DNA of 64,000 bases from Lateolabrax maculatus (Eukaryota; Chordata; Actinopteri; Acropomatiformes; Lateolabracidae), in NCBI GenBank assembly GCA_031216445.1, contig CM062208.1:3810001-3874000 (forward strand), read 5' to 3'. The notes beneath the pieces were generated by a model. It was not told where the DNA came from. It saw nothing but the letters and a program-made list of their open reading frames with translations, and ran no database searches. Positions 1-12,557 of the stretch are shown here, piece after piece. The first letter of the stretch is position 1. The number at the start of each line of letters is the position of its first letter. The position numbers and the translations under genes were made by a program.

Positions 1-2545
1 ACGGAGACAGGGGCTGGGGTCTATCATGTCTCATGCTGCTTAGCTCACATGTTGAAAGAATTCAAAGCGACACTGTACAGTATTCTTGGATTAACGGCAG
101 TGGAAGATTAAATGCACGAAGCTTCCCCCGGAGCAGTTTTCATCCCTTCATCAATCAGTGGTGTTGGTGCATGTTACGGCAGTTTGATCAAAGCGACTCT
201 TGTCATCCAGTCACGTCAGCATGTGTTAACTGTCAGGATTGGGTTGCATCAGCTGTTTGTATCTATTACGACATTTGTGTTTGAGTCCTTATTAAGCTCT
301 TACAGTACTAAGCATTCAGTATCGAAACAGCAGGAATACCTTCGGTATTAAAGCCCTCAGTAATGTGTAAAGTGGTCACAAAGAAACACCTGTAAAGACA
401 GATGTCCAATCAGAAAGCAATCAATAATGTAAACATGGAAGTCACAGCGGCAAAACTACCATAAAAAACACATTAAATGGAAAGTGTGTGAGTCCCGCCG
501 TAGGTGCCAACGGCATAGGTTTAGATTTATGGCTGAGTGTCGTTTTTCACCCGCTGATATCACCTTCGCCTGGCTAGACACGCGTTGTATATGATCAGGC
601 CGTCTCGTGCTTTATATTCCCCGCAGTAACCGTGTTTACATGTACTTTGAGATACAGAGCGACCGTGAGCTGCATAGATTTATAGAGCTGGGGTTACATA
701 CACGTTCCCTGTTTCATTACTGAATAGGAGAGACTACCGCAGTCCAATCACTGCGTTACCATTCATTCATTCATTCATACAGCACAGAGCGGCGATCAGC
801 CTTGGCCCGCAGCGTGACCTCAAAGCCTGTGCACATAGCTGCCTTAGGTACAGCTTAGCCCTTTAAAGTAAAAGGAGAAATCCAGCTTTATTGTTGCCCT
901 TGGACAAACCACGTCTGCCAGCTTATTGAAATCCAGTCACAGTGTGGGCATAATAAAGATAAAAAGAATGCTTAATAATAAATTTGATTATTAATGGTGA
1001 TCAGATGCTCAGATTATCTATCAGCTACAGATGTTAATACCTGGTTTAAATACCTTTATGAATATTGAGGCTTTAAACTGGGAACAGACCAGCAGACTAG
1101 TTAAAACAAAGACATCCCACACAGACTGACCTCCACCTTTACACATGGATGTTTCAGTCTTGCAGATGGGAGGGAGTGCATACTGAACAACTCAGTAGGC
1201 AATAGACAACACACAGTTCTTCACTGGCCCAAAACACAAATGGATATCCATCAATAATACATTTGCCTTGCTCATTTTGTGCTTCAAACCGAGCACAAAA
1301 GTCAAAAAAAATATGTAAATAGTGAAAATGGGATGAAATGGTGGACAGGCAGACGTGCGCACCATAAACTGTGAGCTCAGCAGAGAGAACTGGAGGCGAG
1401 ACTTTGTAACAGCGAGATGAACTTCAGCTGAGCTGTGGCTCTGCACTTTAAAAGCTCCCCTGTGGGGTTTTCTTGTACACTAACAGTAATGTTTACCTTC
1501 AGTATTTTACACTGAAATGCTGAAATTCTTAAAACAACAAACCCGTTGGATTAATTTCCTTCCTCATATAAAACATCTGCAGAGCTGATTATTTGATTAT
1601 TTTGAATCCTGCACTGTTTATGTCCATGTTTACTAGTTGCAGTCTTCTTCTCTGACACTTCTGCCGGCACATTGTGCTGTTTCCGCCATGACTGTTCATC
1701 AGTGGAATAACTTGAAACTGTAGGCGGTGTATTGTGTCACACCCATGCTTGTCCGTCTGTGTTCCTCCCTGTGCACGTGAAACAAATAAAACAGGAACCC
1801 CCCCAAAACAATGCTCCACAGTGCAGAAAGTGCTCTAAAACTCCAAAGGGAAGAGCTTCATTATAAAGGATGACACAAGCTATACAAGCAACAAAGACTT
1901 TCTGGGTTAGGAAACGAGGGATTTTGAACCTCGCTACACGCTGTCAAAGTGACATCGACACTGCTGTCTCTGATAAGTCTGTAGGAAAGCTACTGAACTA
2001 CGTCTTCGAGTGTTGACATATGCAGTGTCTGTCTAACAGCACAATGGATAGACTCATGACGTTATTCATGTATGTTTCTATAGAGTTTTAAGTGTATGCA
2101 AATGGCTTGGAGGATATAAAAGAGGAAAACAGTGATATCAGATCGGTGTCGGTATCAGCAAATACTCAATGACCTTTAGTTTCATTCTGGTAAACTGGTG
2201 GAAACAGCTGATCACTGCACAGGTGAATGTGTCCACTCCCGTCTGGTCCAAACAGCTTCCAATTTTTCGACATACTTACCTGCTAATCATATCTCCTGAT
2301 ACCTTCGTGACACAGACAGATCTATAATAAAGGCACATTGACTCAAATGTCATGTTTAGCCAGGTTGTTATTTTGTATTTTCTCCTCAGATTTCTGTCCA
2401 TAAGAAATATGCATTTGGTAAATATGATGTGGGTCTCTGGAGGCTAAGGATCTCAGTGCTGAACTGTCGTCTTACGGATAAAGTTGTGGTGAGGTTCATG
2501 ATATCAGTAGCTGGTAGAGAGCTCATTATTTTTAACTAGCCGCAC
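1..2545. other. Flank without a recognised gene
   Basis: No frame with protein character was found. A short CATT repeat is at about 763-778. At 2280-2321 (minus) a 42-base segment has a good acceptor and donor but leads to a stop in one frame, so it is not called. Confidence 0.6.
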
Positions 2546-2658
2546 CTTTTCAGTCTCTTCCCTGGTTCTGAACACACGGCCGCTGGTCTTTTTGCCAGCC
2601 TGTTCTTCTGTGCCATCAAACTGGAGGCCAGTGACGGACCTTATCTTTACGGAAACAA
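2546..2658 (-). CDS. Weak exon candidate, unidentified
   Basis: 113 bases, phase 1 in and 0 out: VSVKIRSVTGLQFDGTEEQA then GKKTSGRVFRTREETEK, ending AAAAG|gtgcgg. The frame looks coding-like (charged, no low complexity), but the acceptor lacks a pyrimidine tract. It belongs to no family I know and could be a fragment of a repeat. Confidence 0.15.
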
Positions 2659-3040
2659 CTGGCATCGACATTAGAGGCGTTCAGCATCGCACATCTGATT
2701 TCAATGATTTGATCGGGTGACAGTCAACAGCAACTGACACAGCAGGACACACACTCCAGTCCAGCTGTCAAGTATATCAACAGTATCATACTGAATGTGA
2801 ATAATTCATGTCTGTCTCATTATTTTAACATATTACCTGCATATATTCTTTAACACTGCAGGGTGAATATGTTTCCTATCTGAAAATCTCACACACACAT
2901 TCACTCTCACACACACACACTTTAATGGCCTCGGCTCCAGTTTCCCCTGCAGAGGAAAACCACATCCATCACTCTTCCAACACAAACCACACACTGCTCT
3001 CTCACTCGCTGTATCTCACAACCGCACTCCCAAACGTGCG

Positions 3041-3088
3041 CACATACACACACACACACACACATACACACACACACACACACACACA
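3041..3088. repeat. (CA)n microsatellite
   Basis: Interrupted CA run of about 24 units. A (TC)n tract follows at 3241-3271 and a second CA tract at 3401-3436. Confidence 0.95.
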
Positions 3089-3119
3089 AAGACAGAGGTT
3101 GTAATAGTTAAGTGCTTGC

Positions 3120-3198
3120 CAGGCATCACACTCAGGTCACAGACACAGCAGATGATGTATTCTCCATAGGGAAGCTTCTTCTCATAAAGGGACAGTTG
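3120..3198 (-). CDS. Weak exon candidate, unidentified
   Basis: After a strong acceptor (a T run then ccag) 26 codons are open: QLSLYEKKLPYGEYIICCVC then DLSVMP. The only in-frame exit I can suggest is a GC donor (G|gcaagc), which is rare. It joins in phase with the candidate at 2546-2658. It may be chance. Confidence 0.15.
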
Positions 3199-3237
3199 CT
3201 GGAAAAAAAACATACAATGCAATTATTAGACAGACAA

Positions 3238-3275
<38 letters not shown>

Positions 3276-3810
3276 CTACATGGTCAGTTTAACTACTTAC
3301 TCCTCTTTTCTGGATAATTGACTGACTGTGAGACTCTCCCTGCTGTTTCCACAGCGATAACAATGAGCTTTTCCTCCTATTAAAGACTCAAGGCCGCTGC
3401 ACACACACGCACACCCACACACACCCACACACACACTTGGCTGAGGTCCATGAAAACAAAATCCTCTCGCCTACTAAAAAACTGACTAACTGGAGAACAT
3501 CTTGTGTACTGGATGTGTGTGTGCTTGCATTTACACTTGCATCTGTATGTGTGCAAATGTCCCTGTCTTTCCTTTCTCTCTCGTGTCCATCGCCACCGTC
3601 TGACTCATTCGGCAGGAGCCAATCGAATCAAAGCTTCGGTTTGGGGGTGATGACATCATTTGTGCTGCGTTCCAACCACATGGAGAGATGCCATCTGGAG
3701 GGTGCTGACTCAGCACAACACACACAGGAGTACAGCAGAATCCCTTAGTATTGTAGCCTGGGATCAAACAGTACTGGAAAAACACACGTACAGTGATTCT
3801 GATTCACTGG

Positions 3811-4242
3811 TTTGGAGGGTCAGTTCGCCAAAATTACGGAAAAACTGATTTTCTCCCTTACCTTCAGTGGTATCTTACAGGGTTAGAGTTTAGAGATTTA
3901 CTTATATAATGGAGGTGAATGATATTTAACAGCCTCATCTATTCCCAGAAACAACATCATATTAACTCTGGACAATCCACAGATCTCCACCCTGAGAGCG
4001 GTTTTCAAAAGGACTATAAAACAGTTCATAGTGAGATCTGTGGATTATCCAGACAAATGACAGGGACATTGTCTCTGAAAAGAGATGCTCTTGAATTATT
4101 CAGTTTTTGCAAGCGCCACAAATTCAATTTCATTCACCTCCATTGTATTGGGATGAAGGCAGAAAACTGACGCACCCCACGATCACGTCACATACACGAG
4201 AAAACTTGCTTTTTTTGTCATTTGGGCGAACTGATCCTTTAA
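3811..4242. mobile_element. Miniature inverted-repeat element (about 430 bp)
   Basis: The left end reads AGGGTCAGTTCGCCAAAATT and the right end is its near reverse complement (TTTGGGCGAACTGATCCTTT). Such (GGGTCAGTTC..GAACTGACCC) ends mark a common non-autonomous DNA element in teleosts. The middle contains a second, 21-bp inverted repeat (3967-3987 and 4033-4053, one mismatch). No transposase is present. Confidence 0.75.
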
Positions 4243-6273
4243 CGATTGATCCCCCCCCCTTCTCTTTTCTAGTCTGCTAGCAATGCATTCAGCCAATATC
4301 CATCACACACACACACTTGTTTATCCTGCCCGAGACACTCACACACACGTGAACATGATTAACCAGAGAGGTCGGAGGTCGAGAGGAAGGTAGAGGTGCC
4401 TTCCTGAAGGAACGACAGAGCTAAAGGCAGAGAGGAACCAAATGTTAAAACATGGAACACGTGTTTCAGCTATCAGATGAAACGCTCGCTCTCTCTCTGG
4501 ATCAGCTTTCAGTCTCCAGACAGCAGCTGTCTGCAGAGAGGAAAAACTTAGACTGAGTGGTCAGACAAGGAATGTGTGTGTGCGAGTGTGTGTATGTGTG
4601 AAGAGCCTGGTGACAGTTAGGTACTTAGAGGCGCCGCATTCACTGGAACAACAAACCCATTTCTAATCTGTTACTCATATCAGAAACAGTGTTGCATGGA
4701 TTATTAGTGTCTCTTATTAAACAGAATCATATTTATTTATGCTGACTTACATTAATGGATGCACAGCAGGAGGCATCTGCAAGTGAAAGTCCTATTCATC
4801 TTTTATATATACAATATTAGGTGTCTTTTGGAGCATTTTTAACTCTTAGATGGACATGAAACTGAACAATAAGACAATGTGAGGGGGGAAAAAACTGCCA
4901 CATTATAGACAATTGAAGATGCAAGACTGTGTGTTGTCAACATGTTTAAAAAAAAGAGGTCAATTAACAGTCTCAGGGAGGATTGTGGTAAGAAAATGCC
5001 AAACACAGAAAGTTTCAAATCCTGTGTCTATGCTACTAATCCTGGCTTCATGTCATTACCGTAACTACCAATCTCCAACTTGTAAATTCATGTCATGATT
5101 ACAACTAGGACGCCAAACAGACACGGGTGTCTCACGTCAGCCAAGGTAATTAGACCCAAAATTTAACGGACATAGTGTTATATTGTCACTGAACAGTATT
5201 TTTAACCCTCATACGACCAACTCTGCAATTATACAACATGTTGCAGGTCGTAAACGTGGGAATCTTTCCAATCTCCACCATCCATCCCACTGACACAAAC
5301 ACAGGCTGAAGTTAGAGGTTGAGCTTTATTAGATGTTGATGGATAAATTCAGAAACTTGAATCAACTGATTTTAAAATGTTGGATCAAACTACAGTGCTG
5401 TGTTTTGTTCCTGATTGTTGTGTTGTGACTATGTTCAAACTCTGATTTCACAGCTCTGGGTGGTGTTTCCTTCCTTATGGCCTCTGAGGCTCACGGGTAC
5501 TGCCGTAATTAAAGCGCCTCACCGCACCAGACTGACAGAAATAACACAATTTATCAAAGTAGTGTGATACCTGCAAGAAGACATTTAAAACAACTACAAA
5601 TGTGCAATCAAATAGACAGGCTGAGTTTGGCATATCATCCAACAGGCAGGATGAACACACGCGGCCCTTTTCTGTCCAAATGTTCTGTGTCTTTGTCCTC
5701 GGATGAATTTTGGATGAGCATCATGGGAAAAGGAAACAGTGTGACTAAATTCTCAGATCATGGAGACCTGCACCCTGGACTGAGGGATATTGAGGATTAA
5801 TTGTTCCACTCATGTTCTCTCTGTTCTATTAATACTCTCCAGTAAGCCAGGTTCTGTTCGCTCAATTACAGCCTGACACAAATGTTCCTGAGTGTGTGTG
5901 TGTGTGTGTGAAGCTTCCTCTAAGGATGAATGAGCTTTAATTAATGCCTAGTTCAAAGAAAGAAAGAAGGATAAAAACAATGTTAGGAGAATGTCGAAAC
6001 ACTACCAAATAGCGGAGGAAGGATACACATGTAGAAAATGATCAGAATAAATGAGCACACAAAGAAACCACTTTCAAATAAAGAAACACAAAGTAAAAGA
6101 AGAGTGTTTTGAATTAGTCCCAGCTGCTTCATTCATTCAGCCTGCATGGAAACTATGAACAGAACTTTGAAAATGAATGAAATTCAGGATTTAAATGCAC
6201 ACACAAACACACAACTGCAGTGTGACTCTCCCGCAAAGAGCTACTTGTGGTTGTGCTGGAGTGTTTTCCAACC

Positions 6274-6274
<1 letters not shown>
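4243..6274. other. Intergenic, nothing recognised
   Basis: AT-rich DNA with a short GT tract at 5892-5910. A 26-base segment near 4750-4776 on the minus strand has good splice-like edges but is too short to support. Confidence 0.6.

Positions 6275-6338
<64 letters not shown>
6275..6338. repeat. (AC)32 microsatellite
   Basis: Uninterrupted AC for 64 bases, the longest pure dinucleotide run in the window. Confidence 0.97.
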
Positions 6339-6340
<2 letters not shown>

Positions 6341-7497
6341 ACTCTGGCCAAACCACACTATACTAAATCTTCATATGACTGAGAAGTTCAAAGTTTTAGG
6401 CTGAACTGAAGTTAAAATGAGGACGAGCAGAGTTAATAAGCCAAGTCATTTGGAGCTTACTAATTTAAAGGTACAGTTAAGATTTTCTGACATAAGGTGG
6501 AACTGTTTACGAGTTACTAGTATCACCAGTTGTCATAACCATGCATGGATATTAGTCTTTTAAGTGGGACTTGTGTGTACAGAGACCTGTAATAAGCCAG
6601 TGACTGGTCAAAACCAAACGAGTCACACCAGACGGCGACATAAGAAAACAATTTACATGAACATAACCCTCATTTTCTTGTCCTGTCAGCACTTTGGAAA
6701 CGCTTTGTTGTATTTGTAGACTAGATAGTTTGAATACTGAAAGAGTAGTTTTGGTTGGTCTAAAACAGCGAGTTCCAGTGTGTACCAATACAACGACAAT
6801 TCAGGCAAACAGAGAAGTGTGTTCAAAGAGTTTGAGCTGCAAGATATAACCACAGATGTTATCTGGGTATTAGGTTAAAATAATATTGTGATAAAGCTGA
6901 AAAGTTGCCATGTCCTGGTAGGGAGTAGGATGGCTCCACACACACCAAAGCCTTGAAGATAATGGCCTACTTTCAGCACCTTTAATTTTAAGGTTTATTT
7001 TTTCCCTTCTTTAAAAATACCCAGTATTACATCAACAAGTTACACACTCATTATTAAGCCAGCAAACATTAAAAAGTTTGTTAAACATGTCACTAGTAAG
7101 CATTTGCCAACACATTTCTCCTTTTGCCTTCCATATCACCGTATTTAACTTGATGTAGAGATTTAATATTGCACAATTTTCTTAATGAGAGCCCTGTTCT
7201 GCTGCTGTCAACAGTAGGCGAAGGTATTCAAAAGTGTAAAAAATTAAATCTATTAATTAATGCTAATAATTTTAATAAGGTTTCGCTCTCATATTGTTTC
7301 TGCTGCGTCCTCATCTCGAGGGAACCAGAAAGGTTTACTGAACCTGTCAGCTCGGGAACTCATGTCGTGCTTAATAAAACGAGCATTACTGATGAACTGG
7401 AAACAGACATACCAGGATCCCCCCCCAAATCCCCTGGATTTGTTAGACACGCAAGTGGAAATTTGACGGTAAATTATAAACTGTGTGCTGGCCATTG

Positions 7498-7630
7498 AAG
7501 GAGTACTCTGACATTCAGGCTAGGATTGTCTAATCGAGAGTTAGATGAGAAAATCATCTCTGGGCGTTCCTATACATCACCTCCAGCTGAAGTAATGTTA
7601 CTGACAGAGAGCTAGATTCTCCATGTGCCT
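7498..7630 (+). repeat. Teleost dispersed repeat (GAGAGTTAGATGAGAA type)
   Basis: GGAGTACTCTGACATTCAGG then CGAGAGTTAGATGAGAAAAT is the start of a common fish element. The rest has decayed. A related piece, AGTCTCACATTTTGGGGAAA, is near 30230. Confidence 0.5.
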
Positions 7631-7887
7631 CACACATGGCTGTAGAACTGTTTCTAGTTTTGTAAAAAGGAAATACTTTTTTTTGTATAAGTCTTATAAA
7701 AAGTACCAAAAGTTATTATAAGTATAAGTATAGTAACAATATTTGACTTCCATTTATCAGTGTTCCCCAGCCAAAGTCAACCAGCAAACTACAATCTACA
7801 GAACTAGTCAGACAAGACATCCCTTCATACTTTTATCCATTGTAATCACATTTTACTAAGAACACATGCTTTTCCTAGACCTCATTT

Positions 7888-7915
7888 GCTCTCTCTTTCT
7901 CTCTCTCTCTCCCAC

Positions 7916-7968
<53 letters not shown>

Positions 7969-8000
7969 CATATAAACACACACACACACGTAAACACACA
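7888..8000. repeat. Compound (CT)n-(CA)n microsatellite
   Basis: A CT tract passes into CA repeats broken by AAAC and TATAAAC interruptions. Confidence 0.95.
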
Positions 8001-8295
8001 GTAGTTTCCTTGTTTACTAAGAGCAGCCAATAAAGTGTTTTACTGCCGTGTATTACAGGATAACAGGCTAATTACTGACTGCAGTGAACTAATGTACAGC
8101 TCTGATACTGGGACAGGGAGAGAGAAGTAGATCAAAACAAACTAAACTAAAATGACAAACTATCAAACCGAGGTCATGGACAGGTTAGAGCTGCATGATG
8201 AAACCACATGATGGTAACAGACCATGTGCCCGGTGTTGTTGGCAGCAGACAGGAACACTCAATATGGTCATTTTAATACATGGTGATTGACAATA

Positions 8296-8640
8296 ATAAG
8301 TGGAGCTGAAATTATTAATCTTCTTAATCTAAAGTCCACAGATATTATTTGCCAACCATGTTTATAATGATTAATCATTTAAGGCATTTTTTAACATTTC
8401 CTACAGTTCAAGCTACTCAGTTGTGAGGATTTGCTGCTTTTCGTCTTCTTATATGACAGTAAACTAATTCTGATGTTTTGGACTGTTGGTCGGACAAAAC
8501 AAGCTGTTTGAAGTCATGAACTTGTGCTTTAGATAAACGTCTGACATTTGGACCAAACGATTAATTGATTCAATCAAGAAAATAATTAGATTAGTGGATT
8601 AATTGTTGATGACATGAATCATTCGTGGCAGCCACAGTGA
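8296..8640 (-). repeat. Dispersed teleost repeat, copy 1
   Basis: Reverse copy of the family with the core GAAGCTGGAACCAGCAAAT, a CACATTTGA/TCCTCACA block and ATTAATCGATTAAT-type ends. Seen here as TGTGAGGATTTGCTGCTTTT and TTTGGACTGTTGGTCGGACA. Confidence 0.7.
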
Positions 8641-9310
8641 AAAAACTATTCAAAGCTTCCAATATGGAGTTTCAAGTGGACTACATTTTTTATAGATTAT
8701 TAATATGATTCTGAATAAATACATAATACTTGTTTGTACCAGGCCAGAGTTTCAAATTAAGTAATGATCATGAATGTTTTGGTTGCTTTCAAATAAAATG
8801 TTAAAAGAAAAATGATTTTATACTGTAAAGCTTATGTAGAGACTATGTATCAGCTCTGATTGATTGAACATTGCTTTTAAGAAATGTCCAGGTTGTAATC
8901 ATGATTTGAATGTGAAAGAGCCTCTTGTAATTGACCTTTAAGCGATCCAGTGTGGTCAGGACATCAGACACAACATCACTCTGATTATTAGAGAGTTGAA
9001 AAACGTCACTGACAAAGACCACGGTGCACAGGAACAAAACAAAAGCGGAGCTCGTCACTTCTCGTTATTTCACAGACACTCGTACACAAAGACCGTTCCA
9101 GACCCAGAAAAACAAGACGCACACAAGACGCACAATCCCTAACTGTGTTTGTGTTTGTTTTATGGTCAAGATGGCAGCATCTCTCTGTCTTCTTCTCAAA
9201 GACGACAATGTGGCAGGATGCAACAAGCAATTTTTGTCACATATAGATAGACATTTTTTTTCCAGTTAAACTGATAAATCAGCGTAATACAATGCATCAC
9301 AATGTAACAG

Positions 9311-9500
9311 AATCCGAGGTGATGTCTTCAGATTGCCTATTTTGTCTAACAAACACTACAAAAATCTATTTCAATTTACAATAAATACCAGCAAATCCTC
9401 ACATTTGAAAGGCCAAAGCAGTAAGTGATGAGTGGATAACCTATTTTGTCATTTTCTGTCCATCATCTAATCAATTAATTGAAAATCGCTTCAGCAGTAA
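9311..9500 (+). repeat. Dispersed teleost repeat, copy 2 (partial)
   Basis: Shows GATGTCTTCAGATTGCC, then AGCAAATCCTCACATTTGAA and an ATCTAATCAATTAATTG end. Shorter and more decayed than copy 1. Confidence 0.6.
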
Positions 9501-9684
9501 AACATAGCGAGCATAAAATCAGTCAATGTGATATTGTTCTGCTTTGAAAAGAGCGAGACAAAGGAATCGATGAGAGATGAAGAAAGCTCAATAACATGGT
9601 GTTCAGGTCTGACTGACTCTCTCTCAGGATTCTTATCTGCTCTCTGACAGCTCAGCCCGCCACAGGGGAGCCATCTCTGCCTGC

Positions 9685-9686
<2 letters not shown>

Positions 9687-9732
<46 letters not shown>

Positions 9733-9788
9733 GAGAGACACACAGAGACACACACAAACACACACACACAGAGACACACACACAGACA
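9687..9788. repeat. (CA)n with GA interruptions
   Basis: CA repeat followed by mixed CAGA/CACA units. A pure (GT)22 tract lies close by at 9854-9897, giving opposite strands of the same repeat within 70 bp. Confidence 0.95.
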
Positions 9789-9851
9789 CTTAAACGAAGG
9801 GTGGTGAGTACAGTTACTCAGGGTCAAGCATACTGGTGATTTTCAAGGAAG

Positions 9852-9897
<46 letters not shown>

Positions 9898-9899
<2 letters not shown>

Positions 9900-11000
9900 T
9901 ACTCAGGCTGTGACTGAAAACTGATTGACTGAAATTTATTCTGAAGGACCGCTGGCCAGAGCGGGGGCTCTCAGGGCCTCAAGGTGAAAACTGTGCAGCT
10001 TCTCGTTCTTGCATCTTCTGTCAGGGTCATTTCAACTATAACATGGGGATCAAGCCGGGCCAGTCAGAGTCCTGCATGGGTCCAGTTCAATCAGGAAAGA
10101 CACCGCAAGTGAATACACCTGCAGGGGCTTCATGTGATAAAAACACTGACAAACAAACCAGGTAAAGTCCTTGGAAGTAGTAATAGATAATTATTTTGCC
10201 TTAATTTATCTTTATGAAGTAAATGATGATTGCACAGTGTAATGGCTGTTGACACCATCTGCGTTTATTTTGGTTCCCTACAAGCCTCGCTTTCACTCTG
10301 CAGTTCTGTCTGCCACCAGGCGTGATTTTTTCTGGGAAAATGAAGGCCGATTTACGGCACAAGGCATTCTTTCTACTTTATAAGTAAGTAACACAACCTG
10401 CCTACTTATTAACACTACCAGATGTTTTACTCTGCCTTTATCGCAGCACGAGGTCGAGGTTTCTAGTTCAAATTGTGATTCTTATGGTTAGCTATGTTAG
10501 CAATGTTTCCGTGAAAATCATGATGTCGCAGTCCAAAATCCTTATCTGAGTGTTGATCATCCATTTTGTTTGCCAGAGACCAGACATTGGCGAGGAAAAT
10601 GCATGTGTAGAGATAGCTGGTGAGGAGTTAGTTTTAGTCTGGCCCTCGCTCTTATCCTGCCTTCGTCTAAGGTCTTGATGCTGCCTGCGAGCGCTTCTGT
10701 TAACACTTGTAAATGCTACGGGGGTGTAGCATGGGGAAAAAAGTTGTCAATTGCCACTTTAAATATCCTTCAGCAGAGGTAACCATTGGTGAACAGGTTT
10801 TCCCCTTGGTTCAATTTGTCTGGGCAGATCTGAACACAGCAATCGTACTCAGATCAAAGCACCTGCATCAGGACCCTTGTGCCTGGTTCACCTTTAGGTG
10901 CAGGGCTCTGGTACACCTGCTCTGTTCACATGAACAGGTGCTGCAGCTACAAACACAAAGCTTCCCAAACATTTTGAATCTGTATTAATGATAGACAGTC
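9898..11000. other. Intergenic, unclassified
   Basis: No gene found. Near 10858-10945 several CACCTG/CAGGTG E-box-like motifs are spaced irregularly, including a short CTGTTCA/TGAACAG stem. Possibly part of a decayed repeat. Confidence 0.5.
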
Positions 11001-11035
11001 GTTGCCAAAAGCCAAGGGGTTTGGCTTTTGGCAAC
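11001..11035. repeat. Perfect 15-bp hairpin with 5-base loop
   Basis: GTTGCCAAAAGCCAA, loop GGGGT, then the exact reverse complement TTGGCTTTTGGCAAC. No flanking transposon end was recognised. Confidence 0.9.
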
Positions 11036-11439
11036 AACCAAAACTATGTGGTTTCTACGTGGATGCAGGTGGAGATGATGTAGGTTTCTGAGGGGATGTT
11101 TTAAAGCCTGGTGTTTGGATGTATCACAGCCTCTCTCCTTTTTTGGTTTACACAGAAAATACTGATTTGGGAAAAAAGGACGGATACCGACCTCTTTTAG
11201 GGATTATTTTGTGTCAGGACAACTTCCACTTTTATGATTCTTTTGGTTTTATGGAGCCAGTGAGCAAAAACACCTCGGTGGATGGAACAAGGCTTTTATA
11301 ATTAAATTAATGATACGCTTTTAAAATCCCTACCAAGGCACACATTAGAGGGAATTTAATTTGATATTGAGCCAAGGCAGAAAATAACTTATTGTTTCAC
11401 GAGAAAAATAAGGGGTTTACCCACTGAATTCAATCTAGT

Positions 11440-11635
11440 TAACCTTTCCTGAACCCAGCAGTGCATTTAATTTGGTCGGTAATGTCTGTAGTCTTTCAGG
11501 GTCATTTCTTGTTCTCCATCTGAATACGAATCGAGGCTGTGAGGTTAGAGGGCGTCATATGTTGTGCAGATGGCGAAGCCCTCTGAGACAATTTTGTGAT
11601 TTTGGGTTCTAAAAATAAAACAAAAAAAAAAAAGA
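11440..11635 (+). repeat. Teleost repeat, second copy with A-rich tail
   Basis: CGAGGCTGTGAGGTTAGAGG, GTCATATGTTGTGCAGATGG and CGAAGCCCTCTGAGACAATT parallel the copy at 22340. Ends with AAAAATAAAACAAAA, a retroposon-type tail. Confidence 0.55.
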
Positions 11636-11776
11636 AAATCCTTCTGGATGGAACTGAAACTACAATTTAAATCATAGCAGAATTAAATTCTAAAATTGAA
11701 TTTCCCCTTTGGTTAACAGACTTTCTGTGGCTTTTAACAGCTCTGTACTGCTCTGTCAATCAGGATAAAAGCTTCC

Positions 11777-11784
11777 TGTCTCTG

Positions 11785-11836
<52 letters not shown>

Positions 11837-11858
11837 ACACACACACACACACACAGAG
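11777..11858. repeat. Compound (CT)n-(CA)n microsatellite
   Basis: TC tract then nearly pure CA, one TC interruption. Confidence 0.95.
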
Positions 11859-12005
11859 ACAAAGGCAAACACCTGCCCACAGCAGTTAATAACATCAAGG
11901 CCTATTAGCTGGCACCACTAATCAGCTGGTAACACACACACTCACATACATGTCTGTAAAATGTCTTTGTGATTGATTATAGTCAAAACGGATGCTGGTT
12001 ACACT

Positions 12006-12295
12006 AACACACACACACACACACACACATGCAAATATACTACATGGACACACACACACCATATGGCTGCAGCTGTCCAAAGACCGGGAGGCTTTTAGGA
12101 GGGAGGAGACAAAAGGAGGAGGAGGAAATCCTTTCTTTGTATTTATCTGTTTAACACTCTTTCTCTCTCCCTCTCGCTCTCTCTCTCTCTCTCTCTCGTT
12201 TGTCCCCTGGTGGGTAATAAGGGCTAATCCACTTAAGCTGCCTCTCTCTCCCTCTCTCTGTTCCTGTCTGTCACCCCAACATCCCACATACACAA

Positions 12296-12327
<32 letters not shown>

Positions 12328-12329
12328 AA

Positions 12330-12361
<32 letters not shown>

Positions 12362-12513
12362 AGACATAACAAGACACAAACACACACTCTTCATTCTTCA
12401 CACCCATCTGCCACTGTTCTTGACACTGGGTGTGACAAAGAGAGAGATGGAGGGAGGGATGGAGGGAATCCCTGCCTCTCTCCTCAGCAGCAGCAGCATC
12501 TTATTGTTTGCCA

Positions 12514-12554
<41 letters not shown>
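12006..12554. repeat. Microsatellite cluster
   Basis: Four tracts in 550 bp: CA at 12006-12029, CT at 12159-12197, interrupted CA at 12288-12387 and pure CA at 12517-12554. Long apparent open frames here on both strands are products of the repeats. Confidence 0.95.

Positions 12555-12557
<3 letters not shown>

Noticed and set aside
7169..7498. 109-codon plus-strand frame
   Set aside because: No motif and no supporting splice sites; it ends at the start of a dispersed repeat. Not enough to call a gene.
8843..9058. Frame with a signal-peptide-like start (minus strand)
   Set aside because: The first codon is GTG, a stop lies just upstream, and there is no ATG. The hydrophobic stretch alone is not evidence of a gene.
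11922..12407. 161-codon frame rich in Cys-Val
   Set aside because: It is the translation of CA/GT and CT microsatellites.
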